Part shown: in pieces, positions 15,489 through 25,219 of the stretch
Layout of the letters: each line of letters begins with the position of its first letter
Position numbering within the stretch: the first letter of the stretch is position 1
DNA from: Aquiflexum sp. TKW24L
Lineage (GTDB): Bacteria; Bacteroidota; Bacteroidia; Cytophagales; Cyclobacteriaceae
DNA: 64,000 nucleotides
Assembly (NCBI RefSeq): GCF_023502205.1
Contig: NZ_JAMFLG010000023.1
Location: forward strand, 1-64,000
Direction: 5' to 3'
Notes under the pieces: generated by a model
Database searches by the model: none
The model's input: only the letters and a program-made list of their open reading frames with translations
Told to the model about the DNA's origin: nothing
Position numbers and translations under genes: made by a program

Positions 15489-17872
15489 TTTACCCTAAAA
15501 ATCTCGAAGAGAAAATCAATTTTACAAAAATCCGTGAATTGCTGAAAGAAGCATGTACCGGCCCCCTTGGGATGGATTTTGTGGATAAAATGGGTTATTC
15601 GAAGGATCCAAACTTGGTCGGAAAGCTTCTAGACCAAACATCCGAATTCAAATCCATCCTCGAATCAGGAGAATTATTTCCCTCTTCCAATTTTACCAAT
15701 ATCTATCCTTACCTCGAGAAGGCAAAAATCGAAGGTAGCTTTCTTTACGAAGAGGAGTTCCATGAAATGAGGCTTTCACTTTTCACCTTAAGCCGCTGCA
15801 TTGAGTTTTTTAGAGAACATGAAGAAACCTATCCCAACCTCTTTAATTTGCTTGGATTGGTGGCTTTGGACAATACAATCCTTAAAGCCATAGAGCGGAT
15901 AATCGATGAAAAAGGAAAAATCCGCAACAATGCCTCACAAGAACTTTCCCTGATCCGGTCCCAGATTTTGTATGAAGAAAACAGGTTGAGAAAGGTTTTG
16001 GACAGGATTTTCAAGGATGCAAAAGCCAAAGGATTGACTCCCGAGGATGCCTCTGTGACGATCCGTGGAGGCAGGATGGTGATTCCAGTTTTGGCTGAAA
16101 GCAAAAGAAAAATAAAGGGATTTATCCATGATGAATCTGCCACGGGGCAGACGGTCTATCTCGAACCTGCTGAGGTTTTGGATATCAACAATGAGTTGAA
16201 GGACTTGGAATACATGGAAAAAAGGGAGATCCAAAAGATCCTGACCAAGCTTACCGATACGGTGAGGCCAAATATTCCTGAACTCCGGCGAGCTTATCAT
16301 TTCCTCGGAATGGTGGATTTCATCCGTGCTAAGGCCAAGTTTGCGATCAAGACCCATTCCTCCCGGCCACTTCTGAAAAAGGAGAGACAATTGGAATGGA
16401 GTAATGCAAGACATCCATTGCTGGAGTTTGCTTTGAAGCAGCAGCATAAGAAAGTTGTTCCGCTCAACATCACCTTAGACCATAATAGGAGGTTACTGGT
16501 AATATCCGGACCAAATGCAGGTGGTAAATCCGTCACGTTGAAAACCGTAGCCATGGTCCAATACATGCTGCAATGCGGGCTTTTGGTTCCAATGGACGGC
16601 CATTCTACCTGTTCGCTGTTCGATAATTTTTTCATCGATATCGGAGATGAGCAGAATATCGAAAATGACCTCAGTACCTATAGCTCGCACCTGATGAGCA
16701 TGAAGTATTTTACTGAGTTTGCCGATAAGAAGACCATTCTTTTTATCGATGAATTCGGAACAGGTACCGAACCGCAATTTGGCGGAGCCATTGCCGAAGG
16801 AATTTTGCTAGCATTGAATAAAACTGGGGCATACGGTGTTTTGACAACCCATTATGGAAATCTGAAGCAGGTTGCCTCCAAAAATCAAGGCTTGGTAAAT
16901 GGCGCCATGCGCTATGATGTCGATAAACTGGAGCCCCTGTACCAATTGGATCTAGGAAAACCGGGAAGTTCCTTTGCCTTGGAAATCGCATCCAAAATTG
17001 GTATTTCAAAGGATATCATCGAATATGCAAAAACCCATATTGGGGAAGACCGTGTCAAATACGACAAGATGCTTACCAAGCTCGAAAACCAACTTGCTAA
17101 CTATGAACAACTGGTCAACGAAAATAAAAAGAAAGAAAGGGTTCTGGATCTGAAAGTCAAAGAATATACAGACCTGAAAGATAACATTGATCAGAATAAG
17201 AAGAAATTCATTCAGGAAGCAAAAGCTGAAGCCAAAACGCTTTTGGATGAGGTAAATAAAAAAATTGAAAACACGATTTCTGATATTAAAAAAAGCAAAG
17301 GAGACAAGGAAATCACCAAACAGCTCCGTACAGAAATTGAAGACTTGAAAGTCAAAGTCAAGCCGGAGAAAAAAGTAGTGGTAGTTCCTGAAATCAAAGA
17401 CTTGGAGGGAGAAATCGAGGTTGGTGATTTTGTGAGATTGATTGACAATGGCGCTATAGCGCAGGTTTTGGCTTTGAAGAAAAAGGAAGCGGAAATCAGT
17501 ATTGGAGACTTAAAGTCCACAGTCAAACTCAACAGACTTCAAAAGATTTCTCTATCTGAAGTGAAAAAGGAAAAGAAAACCCTTGCCCGCAGGACCGGAT
17601 TTGATACAAATAGCAAAATGCTTGAATTTTCACCCAACTTGGATATTAGGGGATTGAGAGGAGAAGAGATTCTGCCTTTGGTTCAGGCGTTTGTCGATGA
17701 CGGCTATATGCTTGGACTAAAAGACTTGAGAATTGTCCATGGCAAAGGCAACGGAATTCTGAAAGAGATTTCCCGCAACCTTTTGAGGAATATGAATCAG
17801 GTAGCTAAGCTTGAAGATGAACACGCTGACCGGGGAGGTGCAGGCGTGACATTGGTAACCCTGAAAGCATAA
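15485..17872 (+). CDS. mutS2: Endonuclease MutS2
   Basis: A 795-residue MutS2. The core and lever region is followed by the ATPase: Walker A GPNAGGKSVTLKT near residue 342, Walker B FIDEFGTGTEP near residue 420 and the TTHYGNLK switch. A long charged coiled coil (about residues 515-640) leads to a KOW-like region and a C-terminal Smr nuclease domain (LDIRGLRGEEILPLV and IVHGKGNGILKE). It lacks the mismatch-recognition domain of MutS. Known roles of the family are suppression of homologous recombination and rescue of collided ribosomes through Smr. It is translationally coupled to the DUF4296 lipoprotein gene and ends at a strong terminator. Confidence 0.95.
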   Translation: MIYPKNLEEKINFTKIRELLKEACTGPLGMDFVDKMGYSKDPNLVGKLLDQTSEFKSILESGELFPSSNFTNIYPYLEKAKIEGSFLYEEEFHEMRLSLFTLSRCIEFFREHEETYPNLFNLLGLVALDNTILKAIERIIDEKGKIRNNASQELSLIRSQILYEENRLRKVLDRIFKDAKAKGLTPEDASVTIRGGRMVIPVLAESKRKIKGFIHDESATGQTVYLEPAEVLDINNELKDLEYMEKREIQKILTKLTDTVRPNIPELRRAYHFLGMVDFIRAKAKFAIKTHSSRPLLKKERQLEWSNARHPLLEFALKQQHKKVVPLNITLDHNRRLLVISGPNAGGKSVTLKTVAMVQYMLQCGLLVPMDGHSTCSLFDNFFIDIGDEQNIENDLSTYSSHLMSMKYFTEFADKKTILFIDEFGTGTEPQFGGAIAEGILLALNKTGAYGVLTTHYGNLKQVASKNQGLVNGAMRYDVDKLEPLYQLDLGKPGSSFALEIASKIGISKDIIEYAKTHIGEDRVKYDKMLTKLENQLANYEQLVNENKKKERVLDLKVKEYTDLKDNIDQNKKKFIQEAKAEAKTLLDEVNKKIENTISDIKKSKGDKEITKQLRTEIEDLKVKVKPEKKVVVVPEIKDLEGEIEVGDFVRLIDNGAIAQVLALKKKEAEISIGDLKSTVKLNRLQKISLSEVKKEKKTLARRTGFDTNSKMLEFSPNLDIRGLRGEEILPLVQAFVDDGYMLGLKDLRIVHGKGNGILKEISRNLLRNMNQVAKLEDEHADRGGAGVTLVTLKA

Positions 17873-17908
17873 AAAAGGGCATTCCAATTTTTTTTGGGAT
17901 GCCCTTTT
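17873..17908. terminator. Bidirectional intrinsic terminator
   Basis: An AAAAGGGCATTCC arm pairs with GGGATGCCCTTTT across a T-rich loop, with A-runs before and T-runs after the stem. It starts at the mutS2 stop codon and lies 18 bp from the end of the convergent lipoprotein gene, so it can serve both. Confidence 0.8.
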
Positions 17909-17925
17909 GAATTTTATGAGGTATT

Positions 17926-18426
17926 TTATGCTTTCTTTTTGAGCGTAAATACATAGTTTCCCAATACAGCAGCTGTGCCTAACTGACGGGCTCCTGGAGC
18001 TACGATACTGAATCTTAAGATTAAGTCGTTTCCTGTTCGGGTCCATGAAATTTGGTTATTGGCCACAGGTTTTGATCCTGTTAGCAAAATCTTATCAAGT
18101 CCCCCTGCAACAAAAGACCAATTTCCATTGGCATCAAAAAGGTCATTGCTATTGATTGTAGTGTAAGTTTTGCTCGATGAATTTGCAGCAAGTGTCAATT
18201 CGAAAGTCTGATAGATATTGGTTTCAGACCTTCCGTCACGGATTACTGTGCCACCACCCGCAACTGTCCAAATCTGAGATGAACCGCCTGTGAGTTCTTC
18301 AATTGCCAATTCTTCAGGGGTTTTGTTTGGGGTCGGATCGTCTTTTTTGTCCTTGCAGGAAAATATTCCAAAGGTCAATAATCCTAAAAGTAGGAAGCGA
18401 GATATTTGTTTTTGCATATTCTGCAT
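17926..18426 (-). CDS. Hypothetical lipoprotein
   Basis: A 166-residue protein with a lipoprotein signal: a hydrophobic FLLLGLLTFGIFSC run with the cysteine near residue 24, followed by a Lys/Asp linker. The mature part is rich in Thr, Ser and Asn beta-strand segments (QTFELTLAANSSSKTYTT, ISWTRTGNDLILRFSI), suggesting a lipocalin-like or beta-sandwich fold as in many small Bacteroidota surface lipoproteins. No family was recognised. It stands alone between the terminator and the ABC ATPase gene. The start could be M4 (18417) instead. Confidence 0.7.
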   Translation of the reverse strand: MQNMQKQISRFLLLGLLTFGIFSCKDKKDDPTPNKTPEELAIEELTGGSSQIWTVAGGGTVIRDGRSETNIYQTFELTLAANSSSKTYTTINSNDLFDANGNWSFVAGGLDKILLTGSKPVANNQISWTRTGNDLILRFSIVAPGARQLGTAAVLGNYVFTLKKKA

Positions 18427-18475
18427 ATAATGTAAATGAATGGAATTCTGTAAAATTAATAAATCAGTCTAATAA

Positions 18476-19108
18476 TCAAAGTTTTTGTTTAATCTTGAAA
18501 TCTTCAATTTTGATTTCATGGCGACAAAAGGAATACTCCTTTGGATCATTAGAACAAATAAAAAGTGTTCTGTCCTTCGAAAATTGTTTTACCAACTCCA
18601 AATACCAGGATATTCCCTGCTCATCAAGGTTGGAGGTCGGTTCGTCTAAAAGAACCAAATTACTTTTTGAAAAAAAACACAAACCAAGCTTTAATCTTTG
18701 TTTCATTCCCGAAGAAAACTGAGAAATAGGTTTGTTATGGTGGCTTTTCAGGTACATGATTTCCATCATTTCTTCCAAGTTAAGATTGCCGGCCGGACTC
18801 TTAAATTTGAAGTGGAACTCTAGGAGTTCACGCAATGAAAACTCTTCAGGGAGTTCCATATATGGCGCGCTCATGACGAGGGACTTATATATTTCATTTC
18901 CATTGATTTCCATTCCTTCCGAAAAATAAGAGATTGATCCTTGGGTGAGAGGATTCATCCCTGAAAGGCATTTCAATAAAGTTGATTTCCCGGAACCGTT
19001 ACTTCCGGTTATGGCCCAATGGGAAAAGGATGGAATATGAAGGTTGATGTCTTTAAAAATCCATTCAAACTGGTATCTTTTGGATACCTGATTCAGCTTC
19101 ATCTCCAT
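18476..19108 (-). CDS. ABC transporter ATP-binding protein
   Basis: A 210-residue ABC ATPase. Walker A is GSNGSGKST near residue 36, the signature is QFSSGMKQRLKLGL near 133, Walker B is LVLLDEPTSNLD near 155, and a short C-terminal H-loop replacement reads FICSNDPKE. It starts 6 bp after lpxA ends and so closes the lipid A operon. No permease gene is near; small ATPases of CcmA-like type appear in this position in related genomes, and the membrane partner is presumably elsewhere. Substrate unknown. Confidence 0.85.
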   Translation of the reverse strand: MEMKLNQVSKRYQFEWIFKDINLHIPSFSHWAITGSNGSGKSTLLKCLSGMNPLTQGSISYFSEGMEINGNEIYKSLVMSAPYMELPEEFSLRELLEFHFKFKSPAGNLNLEEMMEIMYLKSHHNKPISQFSSGMKQRLKLGLCFFSKSNLVLLDEPTSNLDEQGISWYLELVKQFSKDRTLFICSNDPKEYSFCRHEIKIEDFKIKQKL

Positions 19109-19114
19109 GACGGA

Positions 19115-19894
19115 TCAGCTGATATATCCTTTCATCACACCCCTTTCGGAGGATCTGATAAAGTTGATGATTTCATCCCGTTCTTTGGTAGCAGGTAGGT
19201 TGATTTCGATTTCCTCGAGAGCACGACTGTTGTTCAAAGAATTTAAAAATAAGTACCTGTATACTTCTTGGATATGGCTAATTGAATCACTTGAATACCC
19301 TCTTCTTCTTAATCCCAAGCTATTTACACCGGCATAGCTTAATGGTTCGCGGGCAGCTTTGGTAAATGGAGGAACGTCCTTTCTCACCAAAGATCCGCCA
19401 GATATCATGGAGTGCATTCCGACTTTTACAAATTGGTGGATGGCACTGCTTCCACCTACAATAGCCCAATCGTCAATAGAAACATGACCTGCTACCTGGA
19501 CGGCATTGGCGATGATTACATTGTTTCCCACCAAACAATCATGGGCGATGTGCACGTAAGCCATCAAAAGGCAGTTACTGCCGACTTTTGTTGTCCTTTT
19601 ATCAATGGTGCCCCTACTGATGGTAACACATTCTCTGATTGTAGTATTGTCCCCGATTTCCACAGTCGATTCTTCACCTTGGAACTTAAGGTCTTGTGGT
19701 ATAGCTGCGATGACAGCTCCGGGAAATATCTTACAGTTTTTACCGATTTTTGCTCCTGAAAAAATGGTTACATTCGAACCGATCCATGTCCCTTCTCCGA
19801 TTTCTACGTTTTCGTGAATCATCGTGAAAGGATCGATATGCACACCCTTGCCCAGGATAGTATTTTTGTGTATGGAGGATAGAGGACTGATCAT
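19115..19894 (-). CDS. lpxA: UDP-N-acetylglucosamine acyltransferase LpxA
   Basis: A 259-residue left-handed beta-helix acyltransferase that performs the first step of lipid A synthesis. The start is the ATG at 19894, which overlaps the lpxC-fabZ stop as ATGA and gives the usual family length (about 260); an in-frame ATG further upstream adds 14 residues inside lpxC-fabZ. Hexapeptide repeats run through residues 5-190 (for example IHENVEIGEGTWIGSNVTIF). The catalytic histidine is in the segment MAYVHIAHDCLVG, and the helical C-terminal part begins after GVNSLGLRRRGYS. It is coupled to lpxC-fabZ upstream and the ABC ATPase downstream. Confidence 0.95.
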   Translation of the reverse strand: MISPLSSIHKNTILGKGVHIDPFTMIHENVEIGEGTWIGSNVTIFSGAKIGKNCKIFPGAVIAAIPQDLKFQGEESTVEIGDNTTIRECVTISRGTIDKRTTKVGSNCLLMAYVHIAHDCLVGNNVIIANAVQVAGHVSIDDWAIVGGSSAIHQFVKVGMHSMISGGSLVRKDVPPFTKAAREPLSYAGVNSLGLRRRGYSSDSISHIQEVYRYLFLNSLNNSRALEEIEINLPATKERDEIINFIRSSERGVMKGYIS

Positions 19895-21285
19895 GATTCT
19901 TTTCGGACTATACTTGCTGTCATTATTGCTTCGCAAACAAGGGTGTTTCCCACAAAAGCTTCTCCTTTCATTTTTGCAATTCCTCTACGGATGGGAGCAA
20001 GCAACTCACATTTGAAGACCAAAGTGTCTCCAGGAAGCACCATTTTACGGAATTTGCAACTTTCTATACCTAAAAAATAGGTCCAATATTTTTCCGGATC
20101 ATCCACAGTGCTCAAAACCAAAATCCCTCCCGTCTGTGCCATTGCTTCCACTTGGAGAACACCTGGCATTACAGGGTTGTTTGGGAAATGTCCCATGAAA
20201 AAGGGTTCATTGATAGTGACATTTTTAACGCCGGCCACCACTGTTTCATCCAGATAAATGATTTTGTCCAATAATTGGAAGGGATATCTATGTGGCAAAA
20301 TATTACTGATCTGATTGATGTCCATCACAGGAGGCAATTTGGGATCATAATGGGGAATATGAACCGACCCTGCTTTTTCCATCGCTCTTTTGATCTTTTT
20401 GGCAAATGCAACATTAGCCGCATGACCAGGCCTCGCTGCCAGGATCTGCGCTTTTAATGGTCTTCCGACCAAAGCAAGATCACCGACCACATCCAACAAT
20501 TTATGTCGGGCAGGCTCATTTTTATAACGCAACTCTACATTGTTGAGTATTCCTTCTCTGCGGACTTCTACTTTATCTTTATTGAACATCTTTGCGAGAT
20601 GCGCTAATTCTTTTTCTTCAACTACTCTATCAACTACTACTATGGCGTTGTTCAAGTCACCACCTTTGATGAGGTTTTGGTTGTAGAGCATTTCAAGTTC
20701 ATGCAAAAAACAGAATGTCCTACAGGATGCAATCTCGGTTTTGAATTGGCTGATACTGGTGATAGATGCATGCTGACTACCCAAAACCGGGGAGTTATAA
20801 TCCACCATCACGGTGACACGGTAGTCGTCTAGCGGCAAAGCAGCCATTTCGACTTCTCTGGAAGGCTCTCTGTAGGTGATACTTTCCGGTACTTCAAAAA
20901 ATCTGCGAAGGGCATTTTGTTCCTCCAAGCCTACTTCTTCCAAAACCTCAATAAACTGAATAGAGGAACCATCCATGATGGGAGGTTCCGGACCGTCTAA
21001 TTGGATCATGACATTGTCGATTTCCAATCCAACAAGAGAAGCTAGGACATGCTCTACTGTAAATACTCTTGCTCCGTTTTGTTCTAGGGTGGTACCCCTG
21101 GAAATATCCACAACATTGTCTACATCAGCATCCACAACCGGCATACCAGGAAGGTCTACTCTTTGGAATTTATATCCATGGTTTGGTGGGGCAGGTAAAA
21201 ATGTCATGTTTGAAATCACCCCTGTATGGAGGCCAACTCCAGATACGGTAACTTGTTTTTTTATAGTATGCTGTTTGACTCTCAT
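19891..21285 (-). CDS. lpxC-fabZ: Bifunctional LpxC / FabZ
   Basis: A 464-residue fusion. Residues 1 to about 300 are UDP-3-O-acyl-GlcNAc deacetylase: GVGLHTG near residue 16, the first zinc histidine in VEHVLASLVGLEIDN, LDGPEPPIMDGSS, and the zinc-binding RHKLLDVVGDLAL. Residues about 320-464 are FabZ (3-hydroxyacyl-ACP dehydratase): LPHRYPFQLLDKI, the catalytic histidine in GHFPNNPVMPGVLQVEAMAQ. The first domain commits the cell to lipid A; the second competes for the same hydroxyacyl-ACP pool. This fusion is a known hallmark of Bacteroidota. It overlaps lpxA by 4 bp and follows lpxD by 39 bp. Confidence 0.97.
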   Translation of the reverse strand: MRVKQHTIKKQVTVSGVGLHTGVISNMTFLPAPPNHGYKFQRVDLPGMPVVDADVDNVVDISRGTTLEQNGARVFTVEHVLASLVGLEIDNVMIQLDGPEPPIMDGSSIQFIEVLEEVGLEEQNALRRFFEVPESITYREPSREVEMAALPLDDYRVTVMVDYNSPVLGSQHASITSISQFKTEIASCRTFCFLHELEMLYNQNLIKGGDLNNAIVVVDRVVEEKELAHLAKMFNKDKVEVRREGILNNVELRYKNEPARHKLLDVVGDLALVGRPLKAQILAARPGHAANVAFAKKIKRAMEKAGSVHIPHYDPKLPPVMDINQISNILPHRYPFQLLDKIIYLDETVVAGVKNVTINEPFFMGHFPNNPVMPGVLQVEAMAQTGGILVLSTVDDPEKYWTYFLGIESCKFRKMVLPGDTLVFKCELLAPIRRGIAKMKGEAFVGNTLVCEAIMTASIVRKES

Positions 21286-21324
21286 CCGATCCTTTTAATC
21301 TCCTTCATTTTGCGAAGCGTAAAT

Positions 21325-22347
21325 TTATGGTTTTTTTTCGAGTTCTTTGATTCTGTCGTTTAGTTCGGGCAGTTTTTTAAAAAGACTGTAAGATTTTAAG
21401 AAATCTTTGATATCGAATCCTACATAACCAAAAAGAGTCTGTCCTGACTGGGTTATATTTTTGGAAACACCTGTATTAGCACCAATTGTGGTATTGTCGG
21501 CTATTTTAATATGTCCTACAATTCCCGCCTTTCCTGCAATAACACAATTTTTGCCTATTTCTGTGGAACCGGAAATACCCGTCTGGGCTGCTATTACCGT
21601 GTTTTCTCCAATGATTACGTTATGTGCGATTTGGACAAGATTATCAATTTTTGCTCCTTTTTTAATCCATGTTGAACCCATTGTGGCGCAGTCAATGGTA
21701 GTGTTGTTACCGATGCTGACATTGTCTTCAATGACTACATTCCCTAATTGGGGAATTTTTTTATAGCTACCATCCGGCAAAGGAGCAAATCCAAAACCGT
21801 CTCCTCCAATGACAGCACCGGGGTGAAATTCACAATTTTTACCAATCTGCGTATTGTCGTAGATTTTGACTCCGGCATGAATGATGGTGTTGTCACCGAT
21901 TTTCACATTGTCACCGATGAATGTATTGGGATAGATTTTTACTGAATTCCCGATGTCGCAGTTTTTACCTACATAGGAGAAAGCTCCCCTATAAAAATCT
22001 TTGCCAATCGTACTTGATTTATCAAAAAATGAAGGTTCTTCAATTCCCGATTTCCCGGATTTAATTAATAAAGCATAAGCTTCCAATAATATTGTAAAGC
22101 CTTCATAGGCATTTTTTACCCTGATCAAATTGGTTTCAAGCGGCTTCTGTGGTTCAAAATTCTCAGATACGATGACTGCAGTTGATTTGGTTTCATAGAT
22201 GAAAGACTCATACTTATCATTGGACAAAAAACTGATTCCGCCCGGCAAACCTTCCTGTATTTTATCTAGGCGACTTACTTTCAGGGTGCTGTCTCCTTCT
22301 ACTTTTCCGCCTATTAATTCTGCTATTTGACCGAGTGAAAATTCCAT
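21325..22347 (-). CDS. lpxD: UDP-3-O-acylglucosamine N-acyltransferase LpxD
   Basis: A 340-residue protein. The N-terminal uridine-binding domain (LGQIAELIGGKVEGD, GISFLSNDKYE) is followed by a left-handed beta-helix with many hexapeptide repeats (about residues 105-310) and a short C-terminal helix (LPELNDRIKELEKK). The catalytic histidine is in LVQIAHNVIIGENT. It adds the second hydroxyacyl chain to the LpxC product. It lies between the HD gene and lpxC-fabZ in a leftward operon with short gaps. Confidence 0.95.
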   Translation of the reverse strand: MEFSLGQIAELIGGKVEGDSTLKVSRLDKIQEGLPGGISFLSNDKYESFIYETKSTAVIVSENFEPQKPLETNLIRVKNAYEGFTILLEAYALLIKSGKSGIEEPSFFDKSSTIGKDFYRGAFSYVGKNCDIGNSVKIYPNTFIGDNVKIGDNTIIHAGVKIYDNTQIGKNCEFHPGAVIGGDGFGFAPLPDGSYKKIPQLGNVVIEDNVSIGNNTTIDCATMGSTWIKKGAKIDNLVQIAHNVIIGENTVIAAQTGISGSTEIGKNCVIAGKAGIVGHIKIADNTTIGANTGVSKNITQSGQTLFGYVGFDIKDFLKSYSLFKKLPELNDRIKELEKKP

Positions 22348-22363
22348 ATTTTAGATTTAGGGC

Positions 22364-23602
22364 TTATAAAGTTAAACTTTTGGCATGACAGATGTAGTGT
22401 TTTTTTACTATTTTGCTCATTGCTTTGATATTTGGAAGATCCGCTGCCAGCGCTACATCAATGATATTCCCTTTTTTGGTTAAGATAAAAATCTGTTCAG
22501 TATTGATGTAGGCATGATTGCTCAAAACCCCATGGTTAAAAAAATAAGAAAGGTCGCTTTCGGGAATCGAAAGCTTTTTCATCAAGCGCATTTTTTCTTC
22601 TTCGATTTCGGAAAATGAGAATTCATCATTTCGAAGGTTTATTTTGAAAAGATTCCGCTCCAGAAACATTTTTGACAAATTTTTCAAAATGTAATCGCCA
22701 TGGCTTTTCCAAAGCTTGATAGCGCCCCATATATCAAAGTCATCCAGTACCAGGAAATTTTCCAATGGATTGTCATTTGTTTCAAAATCCTTTAAAGTGT
22801 AATTCGAGTTTAAAAAATAAAGCAATTCTTCGGTAGCTAATAGTTTTACGCCATCTTGAACCAAGTCTTTTGCCCGGGAGATCAAACTGATCATCATTTT
22901 TTCGGCGCTTACAGTAGTCTTATGAAGATAAACCTGCCAATACATCAGCCTGCGTGCACTCAGGAAATTCTCAATGCTATAAATTCCTTTTTCTTCAATT
23001 ACAAGCCGGTCATCTTTGATGTCCATCATTTTGATAATCCTGTCCGCACCGATCGCTCCCTCTGATACTCCTGTAAAAAAGCAATCCCTTTGCAAATAGT
23101 CCAGCCTATCAATATCAAGCTGGCTAGATACAAGTTGATTGAAAAATTTTCTTTCGTATTCTCCTTTAAATATTTTTATGGAGAGGTCAAGTTGGTTGTT
23201 TAATTCTTTGTTAAGCTTCTGAATCACAAGGAGCGAAAGGGCTTCATGAGGGATATTTTGAAGGATGGTAAATTCCAGTGCATGCGAAAAGGGGCCATGG
23301 CCTATATCATGCAACAAAATAGCAATCAGGCCGGCTTCGTATTCTTCCTCGCTAATTTCGATACCTTTATGTCTGAGATTGTCTAGGGTGATACTCATCA
23401 GGTGCATGGCTCCTATGGCATGATGGAATCTGGTATGCAATGCGCCAGGATAGACATAATCGGTCAAACCTAGTTGCTTGATACGACGTAACCTCTGAAA
23501 GTAAGGGTGGTCAATAATGCTAAAAATCAATTCGCTGGGTATGGTAATAAATCCATAAACAGGATCATTCAGAATTTTATGGCGTTTCAATGTCGTTGAC
23601 AT
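22364..23602 (-). CDS. HD domain phosphohydrolase (dNTPase-like)
   Basis: A 412-residue protein with the start set at 23602 (MSTTLKRHKILNDPVYGFI). The HD motifs are the first histidine in TRFHHAIGAMHLM, the HD pair in ILLHDIGHGPFSHALE, and a distal aspartate in SQLDIDRLDYLQRDCF. The pattern is that of the SAMHD1/dGTPase-like branch, so the enzyme probably hydrolyses (d)NTPs or another nucleotide; the substrate is not shown. It lies 16 bp ahead of lpxD and divergent from porX, with a shared gap of about 51 bp. The position in front of lpxD is typical for Bacteroidota. Confidence 0.88.
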   Translation of the reverse strand: MSTTLKRHKILNDPVYGFITIPSELIFSIIDHPYFQRLRRIKQLGLTDYVYPGALHTRFHHAIGAMHLMSITLDNLRHKGIEISEEEYEAGLIAILLHDIGHGPFSHALEFTILQNIPHEALSLLVIQKLNKELNNQLDLSIKIFKGEYERKFFNQLVSSQLDIDRLDYLQRDCFFTGVSEGAIGADRIIKMMDIKDDRLVIEEKGIYSIENFLSARRLMYWQVYLHKTTVSAEKMMISLISRAKDLVQDGVKLLATEELLYFLNSNYTLKDFETNDNPLENFLVLDDFDIWGAIKLWKSHGDYILKNLSKMFLERNLFKINLRNDEFSFSEIEEEKMRLMKKLSIPESDLSYFFNHGVLSNHAYINTEQIFILTKKGNIIDVALAADLPNIKAMSKIVKKHYICHAKSLTL

Positions 23603-23653
23603 TTGATAGGTCTCAAAAGTAATTATAAATTTAAAAGAAGTAAACCAAATATT

Positions 23654-25213
23654 ATGCAAAGGTTCAAAATCCTGTGGGCGGACGACGAGATAGATCTATT
23701 GAAACCCCATATTTTATTTTTAGAGCAAAGAGGCTATGAAATCGCTACTGTCAACAGTGGTGTTGATGCCATAGAAATGGTCGAGAAGTTCAATTATGAT
23801 GTGATTTTTTTGGATGAAATGATGCCGGGAATGACCGGGCTGGAAACTTTGCAGCAGATTAAAATGCTCAAACCACAGGTTCCTGTCGTGATGATCACCA
23901 AAAGTGAGGAAGAGCATATCATGGATGATGCCATCGGGGGAAAAATCGCAGACTACCTGATCAAGCCCATCAACCCAAACCAAATTCTGCTTTCAGTTAA
24001 AAAAATCTTGCAAAATAAGCAGCTGATCACCGAAAAAACCAACTTGTCCTACAGGCAGGATTTTATGAATATAAGTATGGCCTGCGGTGATGCTTCCACC
24101 CATCAGGAATGGACGGATATTTACAAACGTCTCACTTATTGGGAAATGGAAATTGATGTAACTGAGAATAAAAGCATGCAGGATGTCCTTGACACCCAAA
24201 AAACAGAGGCAAATGCCTCCTTTGCAAAATTCATCAAAAACAATTACATCGACTGGATCAATGATCCAAAGTCTGAAAAACCTATCCTTTCTAACAGGTT
24301 AATGGTAGAGAAGGTTTTTCCCCATGTAATACAGGGAAAACCTCTGTTTTTTGTTGTTATTGATAACCTCAGGCTTGATCAATGGGAAGTGATCAAGCCA
24401 TTGATCTCTGAATATTTTAACACTACTGAAGAAAGCACCTATTACAGTATTTTGCCTACGACTACAGCTTTTTCCAGAAATGCGTTATTTAGTGGCATGA
24501 TGCCCTCTGAAATGGCTAGATTTCATCCCGAACTCTGGGAAGGGGAAGAAACAGATGAAGGAAAAAATAACCATGAGGAAGATTTTTTGTCTGAAAACCT
24601 TCACCGTAATAAAATGAATATCAAATTCAGCTATAATAAAATCCTTCAAGTGTATCAAGGAAAAGCTATTTTGGATCATTTTCATCAGCTATTAAACAAT
24701 GACCTGAATGTTTTGGTCTACAATTTTGTGGACATGATGTCACATGCCAGAACGGATATCAAAATGGTGAGGGAACTTGCCCCTGATGAGTCGGCCTACA
24801 GGTCTTTGACCAAAAGCTGGTTTGAGCATTCTACCTTATTTGACTTATTTAAGAAAATACATGGAGCAAAAGCGGATGTGATTATCACCACTGACCATGG
24901 TACAAAAAGGGTCAACAGGCCTTATAAAATCATAGGTGACAAAAATGTAACAACCAATCTTAGGTACAAACAAGGTAAAAATCTGAATTTCGAAAGTGGG
25001 AAGGTATTTGAAATTGCCCGACCTGAAGATGCCAAACTTCCAAGGATCAATGTTTCTACGAGCTATGTTTTTACGGTGGAAGATTATTTCTTTGCATATC
25101 CAAACAATTACAATTATTATGTAAATTACTACAAAGATACTTTCCAGCATGGGGGTGTATCTCTTGAAGAAATGATAGTTCCATTTATCCGACTCGTACC
25201 AAAGAATATTTAA
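23654..25213 (+). CDS. porX: PorX: response regulator with PglZ domain (type IX secretion)
   Basis: A 519-residue protein with start at 23654 (MQRFKILWADDE). Residues 1-120 are a receiver domain: acidic ADDE pair, phospho-acceptor aspartate in NYDVIFLDEMMPG, and the lysine in DYLIKPINPN. A helical linker leads to a PglZ/alkaline-phosphatase-like domain with the metal-binding sites VVIDNLRLDQWE, the nucleophile-containing ILPTTTAFSRNALFSG and ITTDHGTKRV. PorX is known to control type IX secretion genes with PorY and sigma factor SigP, and the PglZ part is a phosphodiesterase in studied homologues. It starts a rightward run with tsaE and ald, the usual arrangement in this phylum. Confidence 0.93.
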   Translation: MQRFKILWADDEIDLLKPHILFLEQRGYEIATVNSGVDAIEMVEKFNYDVIFLDEMMPGMTGLETLQQIKMLKPQVPVVMITKSEEEHIMDDAIGGKIADYLIKPINPNQILLSVKKILQNKQLITEKTNLSYRQDFMNISMACGDASTHQEWTDIYKRLTYWEMEIDVTENKSMQDVLDTQKTEANASFAKFIKNNYIDWINDPKSEKPILSNRLMVEKVFPHVIQGKPLFFVVIDNLRLDQWEVIKPLISEYFNTTEESTYYSILPTTTAFSRNALFSGMMPSEMARFHPELWEGEETDEGKNNHEEDFLSENLHRNKMNIKFSYNKILQVYQGKAILDHFHQLLNNDLNVLVYNFVDMMSHARTDIKMVRELAPDESAYRSLTKSWFEHSTLFDLFKKIHGAKADVIITTDHGTKRVNRPYKIIGDKNVTTNLRYKQGKNLNFESGKVFEIARPEDAKLPRINVSTSYVFTVEDYFFAYPNNYNYYVNYYKDTFQHGGVSLEEMIVPFIRLVPKNI

Positions 25214-25219
25214 TTAAAT

